Source: Euglena gracilis (Eukaryota > Euglenida > Euglenophyceae > Euglenales). Taken from it: DNA of 64,000 nucleotides. Where the stretch lies: positions 93,002,648 to 93,066,647 of the forward strand of contig CP154956.1 of NCBI GenBank assembly GCA_039621445.1, in the 5' to 3' direction. Under the pieces are notes generated by a model. That model did not search any database and was not told the origin of the DNA. It was given only the letters and a program-made list of their open reading frames with translations. Shown here piece after piece: positions 1 through 10,990 of this stretch (position 1 is its first letter; every line of letters starts with the position of its first letter). The position numbers and the translations under genes were made by a program.

Positions 1-71
1 ACTGGTCAGCTTTTTTTTAAATGTGTTTGGTATGTGTGTATGTTTGTGTGTGGGATGTGTGCATCTAAGTG

Positions 72-182
72 TGCATGGGCGGATGGACGGATGGATGGAT
101 GCATGTATGTATGCATGTATGTATGCATGTATGTATGTATGTATGTATGCATGCATGCATGCATGCATGTATGCATGTATGA
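72..182. repeat. ATGT/ATGC tetranucleotide microsatellite
   Basis: GGAT units grade into about 25 ATGT and ATGC units. The Met/Cys/Tyr-rich translations of this stretch are a by-product and do not support a gene. Confidence 0.9.
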
Positions 183-449
183 GGGCAGCCCACCCCTGGG
201 AGTTCCAGCCAGCACCTCCCAGCCGGGCTGAGGAACCTCTGGGGCATTATTTTGGGTACCCGCCGGGTCCAGCTCTTCGGCGGTGGGACCCCCCCTGACC
301 TGTACCCCCGGGGGGTCCAGCCAACACCTTTTTCCAGCAAGCCAGCGGGACTCTACCAGGGTCCCTAAGAAGTCCCTGCTCCAGAAGGAAAAAATGAACA
401 GACCCGAAGACGAGTAATGTGCTGCCCAATTGAAAGGACATCCCAGGAC
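183..449. other. GC-rich intergenic or intronic sequence, no gene seen
   Basis: The stretch holds phrases such as CCAGCCAGCACC and short poly-C and poly-G runs. The same style of sequence recurs in the GGTCAGCCAGCAGCC repeats near 5.5, 34.2 and 50.0 kb. No reading frame here looks protein-like over more than a few codons. Confidence 0.4.
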
Positions 450-581
450 CAGAGGTGTGGCGCTGACAGATGTTCCGCGAGCCGTTTGCGCAGCCTGCCG
501 CTGGTCTGGTCCAGCGGCCACACCCACACCCCGCTGTACGGCAAGGAAGGGGTTCGCCAGGGTTGCCCACTGAGTTTGTTA
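450..581 (+). pseudogene. Reverse transcriptase fragment, probable LINE-type retroelement remnant
   Basis: One frame reads PLYGKEGVRQGCPLS. The G-x-RQG-x-PLS core is the hallmark of a conserved block of the reverse transcriptase domain, best known from non-LTR (LINE-type) retrotransposons. It lies a few residues before the region where the catalytic YADD block would be expected. About 35 codons around it look coding. The match stops abruptly where poly-C and a TIR element begin at 582. No YADD block, endonuclease or tail was found afterwards. I read this as a dead fragment truncated by the later insertion. The motif is short, so the retroelement class is inferred. Confidence 0.5.
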
Positions 582-985
582 CCCCCCCCCCTATGTCCAA
601 CGACCCCCCTATGTCCAATGACCACCCCCCCGGTCAGAGGACACCTTTTCGGAGGTTTGGCCAAATTTTTGGTCCCGGCGAAGCGCCGGGAAGAAAAATT
701 TTGCCCAAAAATTGGCCAAAAATTTGGCCAAAATGCCATTTTTTTGACACTTTTTGGACAAAAATTTGTCAAAATTGCCCAAAATTTTCGGCGCGAAGCG
801 CCGGAAGGGAAAATTTGGGCATTTTTGGGTGGGTAGGGACCTGGGTACCCACCAACTTTCTTTTGACCCCATGTCCAACGACCACCCCCCCAGTCAGAGG
901 ACACCTTTCTGGTCACTACCCTATGTCCAACGACCACCCTCCCGGTCAGAGGACAGAGGTTACCGGTCATTGGACATAGGGGGGG
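582..985. mobile_element. TIR element, ATGTCCAACGACC family
   Basis: The element opens with poly-C then CTATGTCCAACGACC and closes with GGTCATTGGACATAGG then poly-G, giving an inverted repeat. Inside are further copies of the same phrase followed by a CGGTCAGAGGACACC-like phrase, and a centre of palindromes built on GGCGCGAAGCGCCGG. It carries no transposase, so it is non-autonomous. Relatives lie at 47.67-48.25 kb and 55.09 kb. It interrupts the reverse transcriptase fragment. Confidence 0.6.
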
Positions 986-1009
986 CGGGGTACCCCCGAT
1001 CCTTGCCTG

Positions 1010-1245
1010 TTCCCCACCAGGCTTCTGTTTAAGAAAAGTCACCCCCCCAGGATACTATCTGCCATGGGCAGGTAGGGGGGTGGGCCATTTTGGGGTGGGC
1101 AATGCTACAGTACAACCCCCGGCCCCGAGTGCACCCTTGGCGCCACCCTTGGTGCCGGCCCAAAAATGGCCCATTTTAAAGGGAGAATTGGCCTGTTTGG
1201 CAGGCACCTCTGGGTGGTGTGGGTGGTTGGGTCCAGATACAGGGG
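1010..1245 (+). mobile_element. CTATGGGCAGG-family element
   Basis: The 5' end carries ACCAGGCTTCTGTTTAAG, the same terminus seen at 53.92 kb and, in variant form, at 58.66 kb. The body runs through a CATGGGCAGG block, GGGCCATTTTGGGGTGGG, GGCGCC and a CCCATTTTAAAGGGAGAATT block. This matches the order of blocks in the copies at 26.7 kb and 58.7 kb and, inverted, at 16.2 kb. No coding potential. Confidence 0.6.
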
Positions 1246-1317
1246 AGGGGATATGTGGAGCGCACAACTACCCGCAATTCAATCATCACTACCCACCATC
1301 AATTATATGCATTACTA

Positions 1318-1740
1318 AACCCCCCCCCCAAATAATAACCCCCCCCCCCGGTTTATTATTTGGACACCCGAAGTTGGGGTCCAGGGGGGGGTTTATTATT
1401 TGGGGGGGGGGGGTTATTATTTGGGCAAAAATTTCGAAGTCAAAATTAGACCCGAAAACCCCTCCACAGGCTCCAATGGTCACTTTTTTGGCATTTTGGG
1501 GCTTTTTTGAAAACTGGGTGCTTTTTTGGCATTTTTTCTGCACCAATTTGATCCATTTTTGTGATTTTTTGCAACATTTCTGCCAATTTTTGGCTCTTTT
1601 TTTTCCTTTGCCCTCACACCTGCCAGAGGGGGGGGTTTATTATTTGGGCAGCCGAAGTCGGTCCTCAGGGGGGGGTTTATTATTTGGGGGGGGGGTTATT
1701 ATTTGGGGGGGTTTATTATTTGGGGGGGGGGGTTTACTCA
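1318..1740. repeat. TTATTTGGGG / CCCCAAATAA repeat cluster
   Basis: Poly-C followed by AAATAATAA on the left and several TTATTATTTGGGGG units on the right form an inverted arrangement around T-rich sequence. A second cluster lies at 4.63 kb, and the 12-bp satellite at 39.36 kb is built from a similar phrase. Confidence 0.6.
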
Positions 1741-2047
1741 TTGTTGATTCAATCCCCCACCAAAATAACATTTTGTTTTTATTATAATAACATTTTGTTG
1801 AGTTTTTTTGTTTTTTGCTTTTTGGTGAAGGTTGGTTTTCCTCATGTGTCTTGGACAAGGGGGGCGACTGAAACATCGGGGGAAAATGCCCAAAGAACTG
1901 CAAAAACTCGAAATATGTGTTAAAATGAGCGAAAACACGTGAAATTTCGTGGTTTTGTTTTTGCTAAAAATGCAACATACGCTAAACAGGCAACATATGT
2001 CCACACCCCCTGTACACACCACCAACGGCACTTTTCCAGATCACTAA

Positions 2048-2152
2048 ACCCCCCCCCTAACAGTGCTGCGAGGCCAATAGAGCTGTGGGTCCAAATAGTG
2101 CTGCACCCCCTGCCGGATGAAGCGAGCGTCCAATAGTGTTGCACCCCCCCAA
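2048..2152. repeat. CCAATAGTGCTGCACC repeat, copy 1
   Basis: Several copies of CAATAG(A/T)GCTG followed by poly-C occur here. The same arrangement recurs at 2364-2464. Confidence 0.6.
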
Positions 2153-2363
2153 ATCACAGCAATGTGAAATGCGTAGAAGCTGGTGCAGCCTACTGCAGGC
2201 ACCTTTTTTTATCCGCAGAGAGGGGAAAGGGGGCAAATTCCCACCCGAGCAACTCACAAAAGTCGTCCGAAGGTGAACCACACGACCTCACTAGCCTCAG
2301 AGAAGGACATTGAGCAGACAAAAAGGGTGCCTGTGGTGATAGGCCGGGACTAAGAGGCACCCA

Positions 2364-2464
2364 GTCCAATAGTGCTGCGGGTCCAAATAGTGCTGCACCC
2401 CCCCCCGCCGGAGGCGGCCGTCCAATAGAGCTGCGGGTGCAATACTATTTGGGGGGGGGGTTAC
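2364..2464. repeat. CCAATAGTGCTGCACC repeat, copy 2
   Basis: This is a near copy of 2048-2152, ending in an ATTTGGGGGG run. With copy 1 it brackets about 210 bases of unrelated sequence, so the two could be the arms of one element. Confidence 0.55.
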
Positions 2465-2489
2465 CTGAGTTTTTTCATTGAAATACAGT

Positions 2490-2560
2490 GGCACTGACAC
2501 ACTGTGTCATTGACACACACCCCGTGCCAACGACAGGCGTGTCTTGGGCAAGGGAGGGGA
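2490..2560. repeat. TGTCAACGACA-family short repeat
   Basis: Diverged copy of a roughly 100-bp interspersed repeat whose core is TGTCGTTGACACAC followed by CCCGTGTCAACGACA. Confidence 0.5.
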
Positions 2561-2769
2561 GGTATCCTGCTTCAGTGACAATCTGGTTGGGCGATGCTGG
2601 AGATGGCGGGTTTTTTGGAGACCACAGATGGGGTTCCAATGCTGGCGATGCTTGCCGATGCTGGCATTTGTTTGAACAAATCGAATCAAACCCCGATTTG
2701 AGATTTTATGCGCCATTGTTTCCCCCAGCTCACAGCTTTGCCCGTTTTGGCCGTTTGGATTAATACTGC

Positions 2770-3145
2770 CAGTCTGGGCTCGTTTTCGGCTGAATTGGGG
2801 AATATCATGGGTCAACGCGGAGGTGAGTGCATCCATGTCCAAGAACGGACCGCCGCCGATTTTGACCAGGTCGAAGCGTTCGGCCGCCGGGGCCCGGCGA
2901 CCCCTGCCTTCCCCGCCCGGACCCCCCCCCCCGCCCCGCCCCGTTCCTGGCCACCCATCACCCCCTCCTGTGCGACCGTTGGCCGCGGGGGCGGTGCCGC
3001 CAGCCGTCAGCCCCGCGCGCCGCCTCCGCGTTGGGCGGAAGGCTCTGCGGTTCCCTGGCCCACTGCCGACCCAGGGCTGGTGTTGAGCTGGGAGTTCAGT
3101 GACCCCCCCCCACTTCCAGGAGCCTACCCGCACGTGTTGTGGTGA
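2770..3145 (+). CDS. Exon candidate of unknown protein (TAADFDQVEAFGRRG)
   Basis: A frame open from about 2708 to 3145 becomes strongly GC-rich at third positions after 2845. It reads TAADFDQVEAFGRRGPATP, then a proline-rich stretch, then RWAEGSAVPWPTADPG and LVLSWEFSD. This base use differs sharply from the T-rich flanks, which is typical of exons in this window. The left splice site is unresolved; AG sites lie near 2736 and 2770. The 3' limit is probably before the poly-C at 3103. No domain is recognised. Confidence 0.45.
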
Positions 3146-3194
3146 ATTGGGGGTTTTGTGTGTTTTGGGGGGTGTTTGTGAATCTTTGCCCCCC

Positions 3195-3395
3195 TGTCGG
3201 TCCCCCCCCAGGGTTCTTGGCCCCCTCCTCCTAACATGGAAACTTGCTCCCCCTAAAGTTGGCCTTCGGCTTTTGCACATGGCAGCCAAAATGCTAAACA
3301 GGCAAAGTTTGGCCCCCATAAAGTTGGCCCTTAGGCCTCTTCTTCAATCATGACCCTGGTCAAATCAATCATGACCCTGTGGGGAGTGAGACAGT
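3195..3395. repeat. CTAAAGTTGGCC-family element
   Basis: Block order: poly-C with GGGTTCTTGGCCCCC, CCCCTAAAGTTGGCCTTCGG, CTTTTGCACATGGC, a second AAAGTTGGCCC and CTTCAATCATG. The same order is found at 27.65, 28.31 and 31.10 kb. Confidence 0.65.
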
Positions 3396-3594
3396 CCAAT
3401 TCGAACCCCCCCAGCATTGGTTCTAGGTTTTACAAAACTTCCCTTTCTTTTTGTTTCCTTGTCAACTGATAACAATTGGGTGGGTGGGTAGTGGGCCGGC
3501 AGACCGCTCAAGGCATCCGACCCCCCCCCCGGGTGACTGATTGGTTTTTGGCTCCAGACCCCCCGGGGGGTGGGGTCGGCAGGGGGGGAAATGG

Positions 3595-3985
3595 GTTTCA
3601 CCTTTTTTCGCATTTTTGTGCATTTTTTGTGCATTTTTTAAACTTTTTCAAAAATGCTCAGTTTTGCGCATTTTCTTTCAATTTTTTTTTCCAGTTTTTT
3701 ACTGTTTGGCTCTTTTTGCCTGATTTATCTAAGTCTTTCGCATTTTTGACCATTTTTGCAATTTTTTTGCATTTTTTCAAATTTTTCGAAGAATTTTGAA
3801 AATGAACTTCCCACATAATTGCATCCAATTGTTGTGAATTTGGTGCCATTTTTGCATCTTTTGGGGCAATTTTTGCATTTTCGTGATCTTTGTGTTTTTT
3901 TCCCCTCAGGTTTTACGCATGTTGCACATTTTTTGCGCATTTTTGCGCATTTTATTCAAGGCCGGGCTAGCTATCCCCCCCCCCC
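3595..3985. repeat. T-rich GCATTTTTG repeat ending GGCTAGCTATCCCCC
   Basis: Dozens of (G/C)CATTTTTG-like units end in a conserved tail, AAGGCCGGGCTAGCTATC plus poly-C. A shorter relative with the same tail is at 42.29 kb and weaker ones are at 36.43 and 36.99 kb. No protein is supported; Phe-rich translations are artefacts. Confidence 0.6.
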
Positions 3986-4620
3986 TGGATCAGCCAGAAA
4001 TGGCCGAAAGTGGCCCCCCGGCATCAAAGGCGCCGGGAAAAAAAATCGGGATTTCGACCAAAATCCTTTGATTTCTTGCTACTTTTTTTAGCTGGGTGGC
4101 CAGAGTGACCAACCTCCCGGGGGGGTGGGAAGGGGTGACTGGTTTCAAACAGTGACTGACTGGTTTTTTTTGAAAGTGGAAAGTGACCCCCCCCCGGCTG
4201 GGACGGCAGAGTTTGTGTTTTTATTTCCTAAAAGACTGCCCTGGGGACTGGGTGGGTGGGGGGAGCTCCCCGGTCTTTAAAAAAAGAAGTCCCTGCCTCG
4301 GAAAGACCTTGGGTCTGCCTGGCCAACGACCCCTCCCCTGTCCAGCGATTGTTGGCAAATCGTGGGCACTGAATTGGGGTGTCCCCCAACCCTGTGCCCG
4401 CCCGGCGCTCTTGCACTGTCCTCGCCAGGGTTTGCTTTGATGGAGGGTTCACCGGAATGGCGTGTCCTCTCAAGTCGATCCCGGAAACTTGGGGATCCCT
4501 AAAACAACCCCTTGCAGACCTTGCCTGAATGGAACCTCGGAGACCGTTTGGTCATGCCCAGCCTGCAGTGCCAACACCTTATGGTATTGGGGTCATTAAA
4601 CCCATTTCCGCATTCCAGAA
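3986..4620. other. No gene recognised; repeat phrases
   Basis: The stretch holds a GACTGACTGG phrase at 4150-4165, shared with 40.67 and 62.34 kb, and short GC-rich patches around 4300-4440 without a convincing frame. Confidence 0.35.
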
Positions 4621-4634
4621 TCCAAAAAAGTAAA

Positions 4635-4945
4635 CCCCCCCAAATAACACCCCCCCCCCAAATAACACCCCCCCAAATAACACACACACCCCCTCGGGGG
4701 CCGATGACCCCCCTTTGACGCGTGGCCAATAACCAGACCACACGCCACGTTCGGGGGGGGGGCCGATGTTTCCGAGCGCCAAATAACAACCACCCCCCAC
4801 ACAAACACCCCCCCCCCCCCCGGTTTTTCTTTGGTTTTCCATGTAAAAATAACACCTCCCCCCAAATAACACACCACCCCCTGGGGCCCCAGTTCGGGTG
4901 CCCAAATAACACACCGGGGGTGTTATTTGGGGGGGGGGGGTTAGG
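4635..4945. repeat. CCCCAAATAACAC / TGTTATTTGGGG cluster
   Basis: Repeated CCCCCAAATAACACC units on the left and GGTGTTATTTGGGG on the right give an inverted layout like that at 1318-1740. Confidence 0.6.
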
Positions 4946-5192
4946 TGGGTGCCTGGGTTCTAGCGCAATATTGGTCTTTCAGCCAGTGTGCTTCTGGAGC
5001 CTGGAACATATTTTTTTCTTTTGCATTGGCCACAGTTTCTGACAAATTTCAGCCAGGACATTTCAGAAATGTGTTGAATCTTCTTTCCAGCCATGGCTTC
5101 GAATGTCATCCCCATTCGCACCGGCTACAGTGTGGCGGACATGCATTCACGGGGTCATTCATGGTTACTGGTGCGGTGGATTTTTTTTTTAG

Positions 5193-5290
5193 GTACTGTG
5201 TCGTTGACACGGCGTGTCGTTGACACACCCCCCGTGTCAACGACACTTTCCTGGAACATTGGCGTGTCAACGACAAGGGGGGGGGGAGGT
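5193..5290. repeat. TGTCAACGACA-family short repeat, best copy
   Basis: TGTCGTTGACACGG, TGTCGTTGACACACC, CGTGTCAACGACACTTTCC and GGCGTGTCAACGACA precede poly-G. The TGTCGTTGACA/TGTCAACGACA pair is an inverted repeat and could fold. Confidence 0.7.
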
Positions 5291-5379
5291 AGTTTGCAGC
5301 TTCCCGAAGAGCAGCTGGACGGTAACAGGTTTTTAGCTTTCTAAGGTGCTAACCCCCCCCAAAAAATGGTCCAAAAATG

Positions 5380-5610
5380 GGTGAAAATGGGTCAGAAAGG
5401 GGCTGGACAGGGCAAACCTGGGGTCAAAAAAAATCGATTTTGCACAGTGGGCGGGTTTTGGGACATTTTGCAGTTTTGATTGTTTGGACCCGGTTTGACC
5501 CCCAGCCGGACTTGGCTCAGCCGGTCAGCCTAGGTCAGCCAGGTCCAAATTTTCCAGCCTCTGAGCTGGACCCCCCCAGGGGGGGGGGGTCCCTGAGGTG
5601 GGAGGGGGGG
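5380..5610. repeat. GGTCAGCC(A/C)AG repeat with GAGCTGGACCCCCC tail
   Basis: It contains GACCCGGTTTGACCCCC, repeated GGTCAGCC phrases and a CCTCTGAGCTGGACC tail. Similar blocks lie at 34.04-34.24 and 49.69-50.11 kb. Confidence 0.5.
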
Positions 5611-6206
5611 GGGTGCATGCCTGCAGGCTCCACGGAGGCATTTTTTAATGCGAAAAATTTAAGAGAAAATTTAAAGGTTTTTTAAAGGTTTTTTTGACAT
5701 TTTTAAGGGTTTTAAACAGATTATTTTCCCAGGGCTGTCCGAAGGGCCATCCCAGCATCGAATAGGGTTTAATAATCAAGTCGGAAAAACCATTTTTTCG
5801 AGTTTGGGTTGAAGAGAAAATGCTCCAATTATGCCAGAAATCTTTTTTTCGCTCTGCGAGATTCTGCCTGTTGCCTGAATGAGTTTTTTTTTAAGGTGCT
5901 TAGATTTTCGAGATTTTCAAGGGTTTTTGAAACGCCTTAAAAGATGATGCCTGACTTCAGGACAGTGCGAGACCCCCCCAGTGTTGGTCAGATTTAGGTC
6001 CTCCCAAACACCCCAACAATTTCCCATCCCACTCTTGTCCTGAGCGTTGGCAAATTTCAAAAAAAAAACAGAGACTTTGTGCAAGGTGCAAAGTTTACAC
6101 AAGCACAAACTTTGAGAAATCACATTTTACATAGTTTTTTTTTTAATCTAAAACCTTGAGAAATCACAATTTCAAAATTGTTCCCCCCATCTAATTTACC
6201 CCCAGT

Positions 6207-6299
6207 GAACATGACACACACAGTGTGTCCACGACACACACCCCATGTCAACCGCTCTCTCCCCGCACTTTGGCGTGTCAAGGATGGGGGGGGGGTGCT
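6207..6299. repeat. TGTCAACGACA-family short repeat
   Basis: GTGTGTCCACGACACACACC, CATGTCAACCGC and GGCGTGTCAAGGA precede poly-G, as in other copies. Confidence 0.55.
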
Positions 6300-6374
6300 T
6301 TGTTACTTTTTTGCATTTTTTTGTGCTGTGTTTGCATTTTGCTCCCCCAGAAAAAAAGAAGCCCTGGCCCTCGC

Positions 6375-7350
6375 CGGTGACCTTTCGCGTCCTCTGAAGG
6401 CGGGGGTGCGGTGCGCCCTTCATTCCACGATGCGGGCCCCACCAGCGGGATCCCAATCGCCCTTCCTACATTTCTATTTCTGGACCGTCAGTGACGTGCC
6501 CCGTTTTTCGGTGCAAAGCAGTAAAAGCCCCACCCACTGGGGTTTTTACAAATCGGCATTTTTAAGATTTTTTTTGATATTTGATTTTTTTTCAGTTTTC
6601 TATGGCCTTTTTTTTATTGAAATTTTGCATTCCAATCCAGGCCATCCACTGCTGAAATGTCTCAAACAAAGCCCACAAGGATGTCACCTCCCCCACGCCT
6701 GTCTTTTGTGTGGCTTGTCCACGACGCACCCCGTGTCGACACATTTGAAGGACAAGGGGGGAAGGTAACACCCAGGTGCCTGGCACAACCTCCTTGCAAG
6801 CATTTTTCCGAGGGTTGCCGCCTGCGCCTGGTGTTTCCCCGATTCTTGGCCCCCCGGGTCCCAAAAAAGCTCTGCACATGAGGTTTACAAGGTTTGTTTG
6901 GGGTGTTGTAAGCAATAAGGATCATCCAACCACGGTCTCGTGCGGGTTTTCCTCCAAACCAAAGGCTGAATTCGCACGCCAATGTCGAATGGCCACCCCA
7001 GGGAGGAAGGTCGGGCAGTCTGGACAGAAACATTTTCTGCCACGGATTTTCGCTCGAAGGGACCGAAACTACATGAGCCACACTCCTATCCCCAACCACC
7101 AGTAACGATTGGTCACCCCCCCCACCCTTCATCTATACCTGCGGTGCTTTCCGTCCCTCCCCAAGGCCCTGCTGGTTTGCTGGCACTCCTCACCACCATG
7201 ATAACCGTTGCATTTCCCTTTCCTGGCCATCGGCTAATTTGCTTTGCCGTGTCCCAAACACGAGAACATGAAAAGCAATGAAAAATTTTGTTCGTTGTAT
7301 ACGTCTTTGGTATTGCCCCACATCCCGTCTCTTTTCTTGTCCCCAGTCAT
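6375..7350. repeat. Diverged duplicated segment, copy 1
   Basis: Three blocks match 27.38-28.87 kb in the same order. They are GTCCTCTGAAGGCGGGGG at 6390-6410, a TTTTCGCTCGAAGG block near 7050, and CCTGCTGGTTTGCTGGCACT plus TTGCATTTCCCTTT at 7170-7220. The block between them holds a TGTCAACGACA-type repeat (6712-6768). No ORF spans the shared blocks. Confidence 0.55.
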
Positions 7351-7394
7351 GTTTCTCCATGTGAACAGGGGACACGGATTTTTGCTTTTTTCAT

Positions 7395-7625
7395 CATTAA
7401 GGCCTGCCCCCAGGCCCAAGGACTGGCCAAGGGCCGACCAGAGGGCCAGTTGGGACTTGAACAGGGCCAAACATTAAAAAAGCAAAAAAACCTTCGTTTT
7501 TTGAGTGGGTGGGTGATGGGCAAAGGATGCCAGAAATCACTTTTTCCCCCTATGTTGTGCTGGTATGGCCATTTTGGCCATGATTTCATTTCCCAAAATA
7601 TCCACATCCTTGAGGATATTTCACA
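7395..7625 (+). repeat. GGATGGGCGATGG-family element
   Basis: Block order: GGCCTGCCC, GGGACTTGAACAGGG, a TTTGAGTGGGTGGGTGATGG block, AGGATGCCAGAAATCACTTTT and TGGCCATTTTGGCCATG. This order defines a family with many copies on the same strand across the window. Confidence 0.6.
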
Positions 7626-7639
7626 AAAATAGAGCTAGG

Positions 7640-8780
7640 ATATCATACCCCATAGGACAGACCTTAAGCAAACAAAAAAAGAATTTGCTGTCCCAACACA
7701 TTCAATGCAAAACACAAGAAAAATTGCCTGGTCATACCCGGCCATATTCTGGCCAAAACATGGCCATACATGCAGATTAGACCTAAAGTTAGGCCTAATT
7801 TCTGGCCTAACTTTGCTCCTAGAGTTGGGCCTAATGTATATGTGTGTATATGTATTTATAATTTGGTTGACGCTTTCCAAAATCAGTTCCATTTTGGGAA
7901 AATTTTGAGGTCTAGCATCCTTGGAGCATCGTTTTGCATTATCTTGTTAGGCCACACCACTGTGTTATCATCATGCACACCACTGTGTTTCCATTACGTC
8001 AGGGTGGGATGTGCATCTTGTTGACCTGGATGGGTGGCATGTATTTCAAGGTACTCCAGGCTCAATTGAATTGCAGTTTCTGGGAACGCTATGGGTAGTG
8101 GGGGTCCACACCAACCCAACCCCTTCCCGGTTTTCCAACCACCAATTATTCAGGTCAGTTAAAAAATTGGCTCTGTTGAAAACATTTACAGATTACATGC
8201 TGTGACGGGTAGCAGGACACTGGCAAGTGGCCCCATTTTGGCCAGCTTTGCGCACGTTGCCCCCTTTTTAGGCTTCTTCCAAATTTATGGTGGGAAATTG
8301 ACCAGGTTTCACTTGCTACCAATTTTTTCGTCGTTGTTTTCCATTTTGGGATTTTTCACCTGAGAAATTCCATATTCCAGAATCAGCACGTTCCCAGAAT
8401 TACAAAAATAATGCTTTTGGACCTTTTTTTGTTTGAAAAACTGTGAAAAAGGCTCAAGATTTACACCTATGTTGCAAAATGACCAAATTTTCAGTCCCCT
8501 CCACAGAAGTGCACCAATTCCTGAACCTGCAGTTTCCACGCTTTTTCCGCCATTCTTCCGCAACTTCCGCATTTTTCAAATGTGAATTTTTTAAATCACA
8601 GCACAGACAGAGGTTGACCAATGTTCCAGAAATCAGTTCATGCAGCTTGCCGCTTGCGATAAAAATCACAACGCCAATTCTTGAATTGGGATCTTCTCTC
8701 TTACCCACACTCACCCAGCACTTACGCACACTCCCCTGGTTCAGAAAGTTGCCTGCGGTTTGAAGCTTCTTTTGGAAATC
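7640..8780. other. No gene recognised
   Basis: An AAGTTAGGCCTAA palindrome-like block lies at 7785-7840. The rest is mixed, moderately AT-rich sequence. The longest open frames (about 110 codons on each strand near 8450-8790) overlap and neither shows exon-like base use. Confidence 0.35.
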
Positions 8781-10990
8781 TGGGCTGGGCATTATGCTGG
8801 GTACCTACCTGCCAACAGGCGTCCGAGCCAGGCCGGGTCGGGCCACGCCACCAGGCCACTGGGCCGCCGGCTGGGCAAGGCTAGGTCCCTGCACCGGAAG
8901 ATGGGCCACGCGTGTCAGCAGCCAAAACGGCGAATGGGGGGGAGATTGAGGGTCTGACCGACACTATATGTTTTCTCGACATGCTTTCGAAAATCGATTT
9001 TTTGACCAAAAATCTCACCCCGGCGAAATGACAGAGTCGAAACTGGGGGGGGGGTTGGCGAATCGAACCCAGTTTGGACGGGGAAAAAAATTGACGGGAA
9101 TATGATGGGAAAATTTTGGTTTGGAGGATTTAATTTAGTGATGAGAAAAGTAAACTTTTCACAGATATTGGTGGTAATTTTTCTTGCTTGTGAGTAAATA
9201 TTTTCAGCAAAAAAGGCAACTCGAAAATTTAAAAAGTGCAAAAATGGTCTTTTGGGGGGTCTTTTTGTGAATTCGTTTGGGGAGACCCATAATCAACCAT
9301 TGACCATTGTGAAACTCCATCTTTTTATGTGAAAAACTCTACGCCTGACCACGGCTCCCCCAAAAGGGCATTGAAAGGGTTCGGGGGAAAAACGCCGGGA
9401 AAAAGAGTGACGGGAAAATTTGGGTGGTTTCCGATCTTTTTTGTTTTGTCATTTTTGTCCCAGCTGTATGCGCAGGCACCCCATACCACAAGGCACCGCA
9501 GGCGCACTTTTGGGCTGTTTTCGGGGTCAAAAAAATTGATGTTTCCAATATGTCTTGGAAACGAAGCAAAATCAAAGAAATATCCGGATACCTAAATTGA
9601 AGCCCCTGGAACGCCCTGTCTAACAGTTTTTCCATCTCCCGATAACTCCACGACTAGCCTGAGTTATGGCCATTTTAAGCTCGGTTCGCTCTGTGCTGTT
9701 TTGGCTTTGTTTTCGACTTGGCCGGTTTCGGGCCATTCGGCGTCAAAAACATCGAAAATTTCAAAATATCTCCAAAATGGTGGCCGATCAAAGGAAATAA
9801 CTGGGGACGTAAAATAAAGCTTCTGGAACCAGGCCGCCCAGGCCAGTTGGACACCTGGCCCCAAAGGCAGCCAGCCCTATTTGGCTGTTTTCCGGGTCGA
9901 AAAAAGTCGAAAAAAACTGAAAAAATTTTTCGTCCGAAATGATGTTTTTTGGCCTCCCGGACCCAGAAAAACTGTTTTCGAGCCGAAAATGAGCGTTCGT
10001 TTGGGCCCCCCGTTCTTGGCCCGAAACCACCAGTCGGGCCGAGCGCAGGGCCAGGCTAACCCAGCCACCCTGGTGCCACACACCTCCAATTCTGCTGCAA
10101 CATGGCATCATCACACACGTAAAGAGGTCAGCACCGGTCAAATGGGGGGGGGGGGTGAGGAAAAATACACTCTCCCCCAAACAAAACGTGACAAAAACAA
10201 GACCCCCCAGATAATGCCACCCCCTGGGGTCTGCCTTCACCGACCGAGTTTATACCAGGTTTTGTGTTGTGCTGAGCCTCCCTCACCCCCCCCCCGGGGT
10301 TGGTAAAAAAATCAGCCTGAGGTGCCTCATGTAATCCAAGACCAACAGGCCTAGTCTGCATTGGTTGCCCATGATTTTTCTCAGCTTTCTCATTTTTATG
10401 GCTTTTTGGATCGGGATTTTTTTTCCTGCCATTTTGAGTTGATTACGCTCTTGGCACTGGCCCAAATTGACCTTTGCTCAAGGGTTCGCATTACCTGGGG
10501 GGGGGGGGGGCTCGCCTGCAGCCAGTTCAAAATTGGCTTGTGGAAATCCTTGTGAACCCCGGGGGATGTCAGCTAGCAGGGGTGGCCAGCGGGAATTTTT
10601 CCCAATGACCGACACGAAGCTCCATGAAAATTTTTTGACCCCAAAACTTGCCAAAAAAGCCTACTTTTGGCCGTTTTTGGAATTTTTGGAACAAAGTTGG
10701 TGAATTAACACACTAAGACCCTCATTTCAACCTCGGTGCGCAGCGCTGAGGTAAAAAAAATTTTATTCTCCGGCGAGGAAGAGGGGGAGGCTGGTTGCTT
10801 TTTTCCAATGTCTGGCCACCCAGCAGACTCCCCCAGGGCAGGGGGTTCTCACACAAAGGCCCACCACCCCCAACGGAGGCTCTTCAACAAATTTACCCTT
10901 TGACAGATGCCCAACAACAGGTGTCGCACTGAATCCCATGTGGGCAGAGTACACAGGCCGATGCACACCACAACGTCAGCCAGCACCTCC
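8781..10990. other. No gene recognised; GC-rich patch and T-rich sequence
   Basis: 8790-8910 is GC-rich and could hide a short exon, but no frame stands out. 9000-10700 holds GACGGGAAAATT and CTGTTTTCGGGTCGAAAAA phrases typical of decayed repeats. Overlapping open frames at 9.9-10.3 kb on both strands are not convincing. Confidence 0.3.
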
